Source: Mxb001 sp964537955 (GTDB taxonomy: Bacteria; Actinomycetota; Actinomycetes; S36-B12). From it: a stretch of DNA of 44,312 nt. The stretch is taken from contig CAZICY010000012.1 in the NCBI GenBank assembly GCA_964537955.1, positions 1 through 44,312 on the forward strand, read 5' to 3'. Of the stretch, positions 31,687 to 39,059 are shown piece by piece. The translations under genes were made by a program, and so were the position numbers. Position 1 is the stretch's first letter, and each line of letters opens with the position of its first letter. The notes beneath the pieces were generated by a model, which was not told the origin of the DNA, did no database searches, and worked only from the letters and a program-made list of their open reading frames with translations.

Positions 31687-33192
31687 TCAGGCAACCCCGG
31701 CCCGGTGGGCCGCCCTGCGCACGCTCGGCCACAGGTCGAGGAAGGCCCGCCGATCGGCCATCTCCGCCGTCTCCTCGATGGCGAGCAGACGGCCCAGGGC
31801 GAAGGCGGCAGAGGGTTCGGCGTCAGGAGCCAGGGCGCGCAGCGTCGCCTGCGCGACGTGGGCGTCCTGGTGGTGCCCGAGGACCTCGGTGACATCCGCC
31901 AGGCGATCGGCGAGACGACTCATGTCGTGGCCCAGGACCGGCGCGATGGCGTCGGCGGAGTAGCGCGCGCGTTTGGCCGCGATCCGGGCCTCGTGCCACA
32001 CGGTGCTCGCCGTGTCGATCTCCAGCCCCGCCACGTGTCGGTCGAGGCGCCGGAAGGCCTTGGCCACGAGCGGCGGCAGGGCGTCCTCCGCAGGGTGGGC
32101 GGCGCGCTCATCGAGCGGAGGCCGGCGTACGCCCTCGACCAGGGACTCAAGGAGCGCGACGTAGCGGGGGGAGTCCACGACGCTCCTGACCTCTCCGGCG
32201 GCCTGCGTCATCTGCTGCGCAAGGGCGGAGTCGATGACGGCCCGCGCTCGAGCGGAGTCGACCTCATCGAGTTCGGTGGCGTGCGCGTCGAGGCGCTCGC
32301 GCAGCACCTCGGTGTCGCGTGCAGCGCCCAGCCCCGACGCCATCCACCCGAGTTCGGTGCGCAGATGGCGAGCCCATTCCCGATCGAGTAGGGGTTCGAA
32401 GGCCTTCAGGCCGCTGCGCAGCCGGCGCGCGCTCACGCGCATCTGATGCACGGCGTCGGGCAGGTCGCGCCGCAGGAGCAGGTCGGCGAGCAGCAGGCGA
32501 CGGCAGTGCAGGGCGAGGTAGGCGCGCACCACGTCCCCGGCCGGTGCGCTCGGCTCGGGCCAGGCCATCTCGGCCACGTCGGGGGGTACGGCGGCCCGCG
32601 GGCCCAGGGCCGCACCTGCCTTGCTCATGGTGCCGGGCACCGCTCCCGCGGCCACCAGGGCATCGCCGATCCGCCGCAGCAGTGCCATGTCCGGGGGATC
32701 CGTCAGCGCCTCGGCCTCGATCTCGCGGAAGCGGGTGGCGCCCTGCTCGCCCTCCATGACCGACACGGTGTCGTCCACGACCTCGACAACGGGTGACCCG
32801 GCGCGATCGAGAGCGACGCGGGGGGTGCGCTCGGTCTGCAGCGCCGCGACCGGTCCGAGCGCGGCTCCGCGAGCGAAGGCCGTGACCAGTCGCGCGAGGC
32901 TGTCCGGGAGCCGGTCGGACAGGGGCGCGCGCACCTCGTCGCGCACGCCCTCGCCCGCTCCTTGGACGGGGAGCTTCAGATGCCAGCCCTCGTCGGGCCC
33001 GCCCTCGCGGCGGCGCAGCGTGATGCCCCAGCGGAACAGGCGCAGGTCAGGGGTGTCGTAGTAGACATTGGACATCGTGAACGTCGGGCGGGTCTCGATG
33101 CGCGCGATGCCCGGCAGTGCTGCGAGGTCCGGCAGGGTGAAGGAGCCGGTCACGCGGAACTTCAGTTCGACCTCGCGATGGGAGGCGCTCAC
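31687..33192 (-). CDS. CYTH-CHAD domain protein (polyphosphate-associated)
   Basis: A 501-residue protein. The CYTH domain (about 5-195) begins with the E-x-E-x-K motif (E7, E9, K11) and shows the tunnel residues FTMSNVYYDTPDLRLFRWGITLRRR. The CHAD domain (about 215-485) has the conserved His/Arg helices: LPDAVHQMRVSARRLRSGLKAFEP, LRTELGWMASGLGAARDTEVLRERL and WHEARIAAKRARYSADAI. CYTH proteins hydrolyse triphosphates, and CHAD domains bind polyphosphate granules. The adjacent ppk, 10 nt upstream, makes a role in polyphosphate turnover or localisation likely. GTG 33192 has no strong ribosome-binding site, so coupling to ppk is expected. Confidence 0.93.
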   Translation of the reverse strand: MSASHREVELKFRVTGSFTLPDLAALPGIARIETRPTFTMSNVYYDTPDLRLFRWGITLRRREGGPDEGWHLKLPVQGAGEGVRDEVRAPLSDRLPDSLARLVTAFARGAALGPVAALQTERTPRVALDRAGSPVVEVVDDTVSVMEGEQGATRFREIEAEALTDPPDMALLRRIGDALVAAGAVPGTMSKAGAALGPRAAVPPDVAEMAWPEPSAPAGDVVRAYLALHCRRLLLADLLLRRDLPDAVHQMRVSARRLRSGLKAFEPLLDREWARHLRTELGWMASGLGAARDTEVLRERLDAHATELDEVDSARARAVIDSALAQQMTQAAGEVRSVVDSPRYVALLESLVEGVRRPPLDERAAHPAEDALPPLVAKAFRRLDRHVAGLEIDTASTVWHEARIAAKRARYSADAIAPVLGHDMSRLADRLADVTEVLGHHQDAHVAQATLRALAPDAEPSAAFALGRLLAIEETAEMADRRAFLDLWPSVRRAAHRAGVA

Positions 33193-33202
33193 ACTCGTCT
33201 GC

Positions 33203-35356
33203 TCACACCAGACGACCGCGGGTGCGGTGCACCTCGATGAGCGTCTCCTGGAGGTCCCGGAGCGGCTGGCCGTCGGGAGCGGTCAGGCGGCGCTGCCAGG
33301 TGCCGTCCGAGCGCAGGTCCCACGCGGCGGTGCCGGGGTCAAAGGCCAGGACGAAGAGTGCGTCGATCTCTGCCACCTGGTCGGGGCTCTTCAGGCTCAC
33401 CAGGGTCTCGACTCGGCGGTCGAGATTGCGGTGCATCAGGTCGGCGGAGCCGATCCATACCTCGGTGTCGCCGTCATTGCAGAACTCGTAGACGCGCGAG
33501 TGCTCGAGGAAGCGACCGAGGATGCTGATCACCTGGATGTTGTCGCTCAGGCCGGGTACGCCGGGCCGCAGGGCGCAGATGCCGCGCACCCACACCTTGA
33601 CGGGAACACCGGCCTGGGACGCGCGGTAGAGCGCGTCGATCGTGCGCTCGTCCACGACCGAGTTGGCCTTGAATCGGATACCGGACGCGCGCCCCGCGCG
33701 CGCGTGCTCGATCTCGCGATCGATGCGCTCGATGAGTCCGGTGCGGATCGAGTGGGGGGCGACCAGCAGGCGGTGGTAGTCGGTGTTCATCGAGTAGCCG
33801 GAGAGCACGTTGAACAGGTCCGACACGTCCTCGCCGACCTGGTCGTCGCAGGTGAAGAGGCCGAAGTCCTCGTAGAGGCGGGCCGTCTTGGGGTGGTAGT
33901 TGCCGGTGCCGAGATGGCAGTAGCGACGCAGGCGGTCGCCGTCGTCGCGGACCACCAGCGATAGCTTGCAGTGGGTCTTGAGCCCGACGAGGCCATAGAC
34001 GACGTGGACGCCAGCCTCCTCGAGCTTCTTGCCCCAGTCGATGTTGTTCTGCTCGTCGAAGCGCGCCTTGATCTCGACCAGGGCGAGCACCTGCTTGCCG
34101 TTGCGGGCGGCCTCGATGAGCGCCTGCACGATCGGCGAGTCGCCGCTCGTGCGGTAGAGCGTCTGCTTGATGGCGAGGACGTGCGGGTCGACCGCGGCCT
34201 GCTCGAGGAAGAGCTGCACGCTCGTGGAGAACGAGTCGTAGGGATGGTGGACGAGGACGTCCTTCTCGCGCACCTCGGCGATGACGTCGGGCGCGGACGC
34301 CGACTCGACCTCGGCGAGCGCGCGGCTCGTGCGGGGCACGAAGCTCGGCTGCTTGAGGTCGTCGCGGTCCACGCCGTAGAGCGACCACAGGCCGGTGAGG
34401 TCGAGCGGGCCGGGGAGGCGGAAGACCTCGGGCTCGCTGACGTCGAGTTCCTCCATGAGGAGCTCGAGGACATGCGGGTCGATGGAGCTCTCCACCTCGA
34501 GGCGCACGGCGGGGCCGAAGCGGCGGCGCGAGAGCTCCCGCTCGAGTGCCTTGAGGAGGTTCTCGGCGTCGTCCTCCTCCACCTCGACGTCCTCGTTGCG
34601 GGTCACCCGGAAGGTGTGGTGCTGGAGGATGTCCATCCCGGGGAAGAGGTCGTCCAGGTGCGCTGCGATGACGGACTCCAGCGGCACGAAGCGCTGCGCG
34701 TCCACGCGGACGAAGCGCGGGAGCGACGGTGGCACCTTGACGCGCGCGAAGAGCTCGGTGCCCGTGACGGGATTGCGCACGACGACGGCGAGATTGAGCG
34801 ACAGCCCGCTGATGTAGGGGAAGGGATGGCTCGGGTCGACCGCAAGCGGCGTGAGCACCGGGAACACCCGCTGGTCGAAGAACGCGTCGAGCTCGGTCCG
34901 CTCGTCTGCGCTGAGCGACGCCCAGTCGAGGATCTGCACGCCGTGCGCCGCGAGCGCGGGTCGGACCTGGTCGCGGAAGATCGTGGCCTGCTGCAGCTGA
35001 AGCAGGTGCGCGCGGCTCCAGATCGACTCGAGGACCTCCCGGGGCGTGAGCCCGCTGGCTGCGCGTACGGCGATCCCGGTGGCGATGCGGCGCTTGAGGC
35101 CGGCGACCCGCACCATGAAGAACTCGTCGAGGTTGCTCGCGAAGATGGCGATGAACTTCGCGCGCTCGAGCACGGGCAGCTCGGGGTCCTCCGAGAGCTG
35201 AAGGACGCGCTCGTTGAAGGCGAGCCAGGACAGCTCTCGGTCGAGGAAGCGATCGGGCGGGAGCGGGCCCGCCTCCGCTTCGACAGCGGCCACAGCGGCC
35301 TCGTCCAGCTCGACCTCGGCCTGGGGAAGGTGGGCCTGGGGAGCATCGGTGGACAT
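33203..35356 (-). CDS. ppk: Polyphosphate kinase 1
   Basis: A 717-residue PPK1 that reversibly transfers the terminal phosphate of ATP to polyphosphate. The N domain has the start RFLDRELSWLAFNERVLQLSED. The H domain has FIAIFASNLDEFFMVRVAGLK. The catalytic C1 domain has the autophosphorylated His in the CHLGTGNYHPKTARLYEDFG stretch and HPYDSFSTSVQLFLEQAA. C2 carries IRFKANSVVDERTIDALYRAS and VWVRGICALRPGVPG. Length is normal for actinobacterial PPK1. ATG 35356 has GACCAT at 6 nt. A single GCTCACC half-unit resembling the PhoP core occurs upstream, too weak to call. It heads ppk, CYTH-CHAD and mutT1. Confidence 0.96.
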   Translation of the reverse strand: MSTDAPQAHLPQAEVELDEAAVAAVEAEAGPLPPDRFLDRELSWLAFNERVLQLSEDPELPVLERAKFIAIFASNLDEFFMVRVAGLKRRIATGIAVRAASGLTPREVLESIWSRAHLLQLQQATIFRDQVRPALAAHGVQILDWASLSADERTELDAFFDQRVFPVLTPLAVDPSHPFPYISGLSLNLAVVVRNPVTGTELFARVKVPPSLPRFVRVDAQRFVPLESVIAAHLDDLFPGMDILQHHTFRVTRNEDVEVEEDDAENLLKALERELSRRRFGPAVRLEVESSIDPHVLELLMEELDVSEPEVFRLPGPLDLTGLWSLYGVDRDDLKQPSFVPRTSRALAEVESASAPDVIAEVREKDVLVHHPYDSFSTSVQLFLEQAAVDPHVLAIKQTLYRTSGDSPIVQALIEAARNGKQVLALVEIKARFDEQNNIDWGKKLEEAGVHVVYGLVGLKTHCKLSLVVRDDGDRLRRYCHLGTGNYHPKTARLYEDFGLFTCDDQVGEDVSDLFNVLSGYSMNTDYHRLLVAPHSIRTGLIERIDREIEHARAGRASGIRFKANSVVDERTIDALYRASQAGVPVKVWVRGICALRPGVPGLSDNIQVISILGRFLEHSRVYEFCNDGDTEVWIGSADLMHRNLDRRVETLVSLKSPDQVAEIDALFVLAFDPGTAAWDLRSDGTWQRRLTAPDGQPLRDLQETLIEVHRTRGRLV

Positions 35357-35427
35357 GGCTCCATGGTCCCACAGGGCGGGTGAGCCCCACGTGGCCTTCG
35401 GATGACGTCTGGGTGCGGTGGAGCGAA

Positions 35428-36411
35428 TCAGGCGCGACGGTAGAGGACGTCGGTGTCCCAGTGGGTGAAGCCCAGGCTGGAGTAGAGGGCGATGGCGGGA
35501 GTGTTGGCGGCGTCGACGTAGAGCATCGCCTGGGGCAGTCCGCGGGCGGCCAGCAGCCGCAGCCCCGCGACGAGCAGGGCGCGGCCGAGCCCGGTCCCCT
35601 GCTGCGCCGGATCGACGCCGATCACGTAGACCTCGCCCAGGGCCTCGTGTCCGTGGCCGTGGGAGTGGTCGACGCCTTCTGCGTGCAGGCGCGCGTGATC
35701 GTCATCGCCGTGGGGATGGTCCCCGCCGTGGACCTTGGTCCAGTGGAAGCCGGCGATGTCGCCCCGCGCATCGGTGGCGACCAGGAAGCCGGAGGGGTCG
35801 AACCAGGACTCAGAGATGCGCCGCTCGAGGTCCTCCGCTGTCCAGCCGCCCTGGTCGGGCAGGTCGGCGAATGCCGCTGCGTTGACGGCGAGCCATGCCT
35901 CATCGTCGATGCCGGGCAGGAAGGTCCGCAGTCGCATGCCTTCAGGCATCGGCACATCGGGCAGGGGTGACATCAGGGAGCGGCGCATCTGCCACAGCAC
36001 GCGCGCGCGCGTGAAGCCGAGACCCTCGGCGACCCCACGCGCCGCGTCGCTCTCGCCGTGCGCCCACAGCCGAAGGCCGCGGCCGGGCGCGTCGCCCTCG
36101 CTCACGACGACGAGCTCACTCACCAGGGCATGCCCCAGCCCATGTAGTCGGGCCGATGGCGCGACGACCATCTCGGCGCTGGGGCCCTCGACGAGGTCGG
36201 TCACGTCCAGGTGCGCGTAGCCGACCAGGCGGCCGTCGTCGGCGCGGGCGAGCAGATGCCGCACCTGAGCATCCCCGCCGTGGCGCAGGTGGAGCATCAC
36301 GTGCTCGGAGATCGGCGTCACCTTGTCGTGCCGCGTCGCATCGTCGACGAGATCGAAGACATCGAGGACATCCGCGCGCTCGAGGCGGTCGCGGACCTCG
36401 ATCTTGATCAT
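35428..36411 (-). CDS. mshD: Mycothiol synthase
   Basis: A 327-residue acetyltransferase with two GNAT domains (about 2-145 and 155-327). It transfers acetyl from acetyl-CoA to Cys-GlcN-Ins, the last step of mycothiol synthesis. The C-terminal active domain has the acetyl-CoA loop VYVIGVDPAQQGTGLGRALL (261-280) and the family end YVDAANTPAIALYSSLGFTHWDTDVLY. The substrate-side motif is GFHWTKVH (221-228). An insert of about 28 residues (228-255) with nine His replaces the short loop normally linking this strand to GEVYV. The ATG overlaps the glnR stop (ATGA), a gene order also seen in mycobacteria (Rv0818-Rv0819). Confidence 0.95.
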   Translation of the reverse strand: MIKIEVRDRLERADVLDVFDLVDDATRHDKVTPISEHVMLHLRHGGDAQVRHLLARADDGRLVGYAHLDVTDLVEGPSAEMVVAPSARLHGLGHALVSELVVVSEGDAPGRGLRLWAHGESDAARGVAEGLGFTRARVLWQMRRSLMSPLPDVPMPEGMRLRTFLPGIDDEAWLAVNAAAFADLPDQGGWTAEDLERRISESWFDPSGFLVATDARGDIAGFHWTKVHGGDHPHGDDDHARLHAEGVDHSHGHGHEALGEVYVIGVDPAQQGTGLGRALLVAGLRLLAARGLPQAMLYVDAANTPAIALYSSLGFTHWDTDVLYRRA

Positions 36412-37139
36412 CCGCCGGCCCGGCTGTCTACCGAATCCTCGGCATCCAGGGTCGAGACGGTCGCGTCGTCCGGTCGCGCCGGGACGAAGCGGTATCCGAC
36501 GTTGCGCACCGTGCCGATGAGTGCCTCGTGCTCGGGTCCGAGCTTCGCCCGAAGGCGCCGCACGTGGACGTCGACGGTGCGCGTGCCTCCGAAGTAGTCG
36601 TAGCCCCAGACTTCCTGGAGCAACTGCGCGCGACTGAAGACCCGCCCGGGATGCTGGGCGAGATAGCGCAGCAGCTCGAACTCCTTGAAGGTCAGGTCAA
36701 GGGTGCGCATGCGCACCTTCGCGACGTAGCCCGCCTCGTCGATGGACAGGTCGCCGCTGCGGATCTCGCCGGGTGACTCCTCGGGCTGTGCGTCGAGCTT
36801 GGCCACCGCGAGGCGCAGGCGTGCCTCGAGCTCGGCGGGCCCGCATGTGTCGACGACGAACTCGTCGATGCCCCAGTCGCGCTGCAGGGCGGTGAGCCCG
36901 CCCTCGGTGACGATGACGATGAGGGGGTGCTCGATGCCGGTCTGGCGGATGAGGCGGGTCAGGCTGCGCACATGAGGCAGGTCGCGCCGGCCATCGACGA
37001 GCACCGCGTCGCAGGGGGGTGCGTCCAGCAGTGCGGTGGCCTGCGCGGGGAGGATGCGCACGGCGTGGGGGAGCAGGCTGAGCGCCGGCAGGACCTCCAC
37101 GGAGGGCTCCACCGCCTGGGTGAGCAGCAGCAGGCGCAC
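36408..37139 (-). CDS. glnR: GlnR, OmpR-family nitrogen regulator (orphan)
   Basis: A 243-residue response-regulator-like protein. The receiver (about 1-110) is divergent, with LLLLTQAVEPSVEVLPALSLL, DAVLVDGRRDLPHVRSL and WGIDEFVVDT, exactly the pattern of Streptomyces/Mycobacterium GlnR. These dimerise without a cognate kinase. The winged helix (about 130-222) has LTFKEFELLRYLAQHPGRVFSRAQLLQEVWGYDYFGGTRTVDVHVRRLRAKLG. It should control nitrogen assimilation genes, and in Streptomyces there is crosstalk with PhoP. No histidine kinase is adjacent, as expected. GTG 37139 follows TATCCT by 6 nt. Longer frames upstream run into the divergent hydrolase gene. Confidence 0.95.
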   Translation of the reverse strand: MRLLLLTQAVEPSVEVLPALSLLPHAVRILPAQATALLDAPPCDAVLVDGRRDLPHVRSLTRLIRQTGIEHPLIVIVTEGGLTALQRDWGIDEFVVDTCGPAELEARLRLAVAKLDAQPEESPGEIRSGDLSIDEAGYVAKVRMRTLDLTFKEFELLRYLAQHPGRVFSRAQLLQEVWGYDYFGGTRTVDVHVRRLRAKLGPEHEALIGTVRNVGYRFVPARPDDATVSTLDAEDSVDSRAGG

Positions 37140-37144
37140 TACGG

Positions 37145-37151
37145 GAGGATA
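37145..37151. promoter_or_regulatory. Shared -10 region of glnR and the divergent hydrolase gene
   Basis: The starts of glnR and the hydrolase are only 19 nt apart. On the minus strand TATCCT (37151-37146) is 6 nt from glnR GTG. On the plus strand GAGGAT (37145-37150) is 8 nt from the hydrolase GTG. The two hexamers are almost the same base pairs, so both polymerases cannot occupy the site at once. Confidence 0.4.
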
Positions 37152-37158
37152 CCGACCC

Positions 37159-37995
37159 GTGACCGAGGTGCTTCCCGATGGGACCGATGGGGCCGAAGGG
37201 GTCGGCAGGCACCGCATCCCGCTGCCGCCGCAGGCCCAGCCCCTCTCGCTGACAAGCCCGGACGGCATCGCGCTCGTCGCCATGCACCTGCCGCATCCCA
37301 CGAGTCGCACGGCACTGGTCGTCGCGCACGGCTTCGGCGGTGCGCACGACCAGGAGCGCGTCGAGCGGATCGCACGCATCCTCAGCGATGACGCCGCCGT
37401 CGTCGCGGTGACGCAGCGCGGCCACGGCGACTCCGACGGCATGACCACGCTGGGCCATCGCGAGCCACTCGACGTCGAAGCAGCGGTCGAGTGGGCGCGC
37501 CAGGCGGGATACGACCGGGTCGTCACCATCGGCTTCTCGATGGGCGCCGCGGTCGTCCTGCGTCACGCGGCACTCCTCGGCCCGGGGTCCAGTGATGCCG
37601 TGGTCGCGGTGAGTGGCCCGGGGTACTGGTTCTACCGCGGCACGACCCCCATGCGTTGGCTGCATCGAGGCATCGCCACGGCCGCGGGCCGCGCGTACAT
37701 CCGCACTGTCCTCGGCACGCGTGTCGACCCCAAGCCATGGCCCGAACCGCCGCCCATGCCTCCGGCCGAGGCCGCGGCACGCGTGCGTGACCACGGGATC
37801 GACCTGCTCATCGTCCACGGTGATGCCGATGGTTTCTTCCCCCTCGACCATCCCCGTGCCCTGCACGAGGCGGCACCCGGCTCCCAACTCTGGATCGAGC
37901 CGGGCTTCGGGCATGCCGAGGGAGCGATCGAGGAGTCGCTCGTACGGCGCATCGGCGCATGGGCGGGGCGAGCGCAGCCGCCCCTGTCGGGCTAG
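37159..37995 (+). CDS. Alpha/beta-fold hydrolase
   Basis: A 278-residue hydrolase. After a non-conserved N-terminus the fold begins near residue 34 (SLTSPDGIALVAMHLPHP). The oxyanion region is VVAHGFGGAHDQE, and the nucleophile elbow is GFSMGAA (about 126-132) with Ser. The acid Asp is in IVHGDADGFFPLDHPRAL, and the catalytic His in EPGFGHAEGA. The triad is therefore intact. Esterase or lysophospholipase-type activity is possible, but the substrate is unknown. GTG 37159 is the first plausible start not overlapping glnR. The TAG stop forms part of the -10 of the next small gene. Confidence 0.85.
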   Translation: MTEVLPDGTDGAEGVGRHRIPLPPQAQPLSLTSPDGIALVAMHLPHPTSRTALVVAHGFGGAHDQERVERIARILSDDAAVVAVTQRGHGDSDGMTTLGHREPLDVEAAVEWARQAGYDRVVTIGFSMGAAVVLRHAALLGPGSSDAVVAVSGPGYWFYRGTTPMRWLHRGIATAAGRAYIRTVLGTRVDPKPWPEPPPMPPAEAAARVRDHGIDLLIVHGDADGFFPLDHPRALHEAAPGSQLWIEPGFGHAEGAIEESLVRRIGAWAGRAQPPLSG

Positions 37996-37998
37996 GCT
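37993..37998 (+). promoter_or_regulatory. Putative -10 element TAGGCT for the small membrane protein gene
   Basis: TAGGCT includes the hydrolase stop codon and is followed by 6 nt and ATG 38005. It is a near-consensus leaderless signal supporting translation of a 33-codon gene. Confidence 0.5.
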
Positions 37999-38004
37999 GG
38001 CGAC

Positions 38005-38106
38005 ATGCTCGAGATCGTCTTCACAGGACTCCTGGTCCTCGCGATCATCTTCATCACGTGGTTCTCGGGCTACGTCGTCTACAAGCTCTTCAAGGGACAG
38101 GGCTAG
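38005..38106 (+). CDS. 33-residue single-span membrane protein
   Basis: A short gene encoding MLEIVFTGLLVLAIIFITW, then FSGYVVYKLFKGQG. Residues 4-26 form one hydrophobic helix, followed by a positively charged tail (YKLFKGQG), predicting an N-out, C-in orientation. It has an optimally spaced -10 and ends directly before the GTG of the nitrobindin-like gene (TAG-GTG), so both are on one transcript. Similar tiny proteins are easily missed in annotation. The function is unknown, but membrane recruitment or a regulatory role for its neighbour is possible. Confidence 0.7.
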   Translation: MLEIVFTGLLVLAIIFITWFSGYVVYKLFKGQG

Positions 38107-38625
38107 GTGTCCATCTCGGACCTCCCCGAGGAGCTGATCCCGCTCTCCTGGCTCATCGGCCGCTGGGCCGGGGTCGGACTCGGGCAGTACCCCACGATCG
38201 AGGACTTCCGCTTCGGCCAGGAGGTTTCCTTCATCACTGACGGCCGCCCCTTCCTCTCCTACGCATCGCGCAGCTGGCTTCTCGACGACGACGGCGAGAA
38301 GGTCCGCCCCCTCGCGCTCGAGACGGGCTTCTGGCGTCCGCGTCCCGATGGCGAGGTCGAGGTGATGCTCGCGCACCCGACCGGCTATTCCGAGCTCTGG
38401 CTCGGCAGTCATGAGGTGTTGGGCATCGAGGACGCGCGCATCACCAGTGCTCGTGCGACGCTGCGCACCGACGTGATCGCGGCCTCGCCGAGCGCCAAGC
38501 CTTACGCCGCGGGGGAGCGGCTCTATGGACTGGTCAACGATGAACTGATGTGGACCTTCGACATGGCGGCCGTCGGCGAGCCGATGACCAACCACCTCTC
38601 CGCGCGCCTGCGCCCGGCGGACTGA
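38107..38625 (+). CDS. Nitrobindin-like heme-binding FABP-family protein
   Basis: A 172-residue beta-barrel of the DUF1794/nitrobindin group. The opening motif SWLIGRWAGVGLGQYPTIEDFRFGQE contains the GxWxGxG signature (about 16-24). The proximal heme-ligand region near the C-terminus is MTNHLSARLRP with a conserved His (about 164). RPFLSYASRSWL and LETGFWRPRPDGEVEVMLAHPTGYSEL match the internal strands. Nitrobindins bind heme and convert peroxynitrite to nitrate. A comparable protein is Rv0813c. The GTG directly abuts the stop of the small membrane gene. A Fur-type regulator follows 11 nt later, a heme/iron context. Confidence 0.9.
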   Translation: MSISDLPEELIPLSWLIGRWAGVGLGQYPTIEDFRFGQEVSFITDGRPFLSYASRSWLLDDDGEKVRPLALETGFWRPRPDGEVEVMLAHPTGYSELWLGSHEVLGIEDARITSARATLRTDVIAASPSAKPYAAGERLYGLVNDELMWTFDMAAVGEPMTNHLSARLRPAD

Positions 38626-38636
38626 GGGGCGGGCCC

Positions 38637-39059
38637 GTGGACTGGGACGAGCGCCTCCACGCCCGCGGCTATCGCGTCACCCCGCAGCGCACCCTCGTGC
38701 TCGCCGCGGTCAACGACCTTGGCCACGCCACCCCGGAAGAGATCCTCGTCCGCGTGCAGGCGGAGGCGCCCAAGGTCAACCTGTCCACCGTCTACCGCAC
38801 CCTCGAGGTGCTCGAGGACGTCGGTCTCGTCACCCATGCCCACCTCGGTCACGGATCTCCGACGTACCACTCGGTCGACGACGACGTGCACATCCACCTG
38901 GTCTGCCGCTCGTGCGACGGCATCGAGTCCATCCCTGCGGGCGTCGCGCGCGACTTCCTCGAGGCCCTCGACCGCGAGCACGGCTTCTCGACCGACATCG
39001 GCCACATGGCGATCCACGGGGTCTGCCGCGACTGCCGGGAAGGCGCGCGACATGGCTGA
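38637..39059 (+). CDS. Fur-family metalloregulator
   Basis: A 140-residue Fur-fold regulator. The winged helix (about 1-80) has HARGYRVTPQRTLVLAAV and the recognition-helix region KVNLSTVYRTLEVLEDVGLV. The dimer/metal domain contains HIHLVCRSCDGIE and a second CxxC at the C-terminus (GVCRDC), forming the structural zinc site. The usual sensory His/Asp residues lie in DDDVHIH. Whether it senses iron, zinc or another cue cannot be decided from sequence. GAGGGG about 8 nt upstream marks GTG 38637. The 3' end overlaps ygfZ by 8 nt. Confidence 0.9.
   Translation: MDWDERLHARGYRVTPQRTLVLAAVNDLGHATPEEILVRVQAEAPKVNLSTVYRTLEVLEDVGLVTHAHLGHGSPTYHSVDDDVHIHLVCRSCDGIESIPAGVARDFLEALDREHGFSTDIGHMAIHGVCRDCREGARHG

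Noticed and set aside
33971..35383. A 470-codon plus-strand frame opposite ppk
   Set aside because: Acidic/Arg-rich shadow with no domain features, while ppk on the other strand has every conserved block.
35362..35427. PHO box upstream of ppk
   Set aside because: Only one GCTCACC unit resembles the PhoP core and no second 11-nt unit follows, so it does not meet the direct-repeat requirement.
36697..38595. A 632-codon minus-strand frame spanning the hydrolase and part of glnR
   Set aside because: Composition typical of a shadow frame. It overlaps glnR in a different frame and two plus-strand genes with clear motifs.
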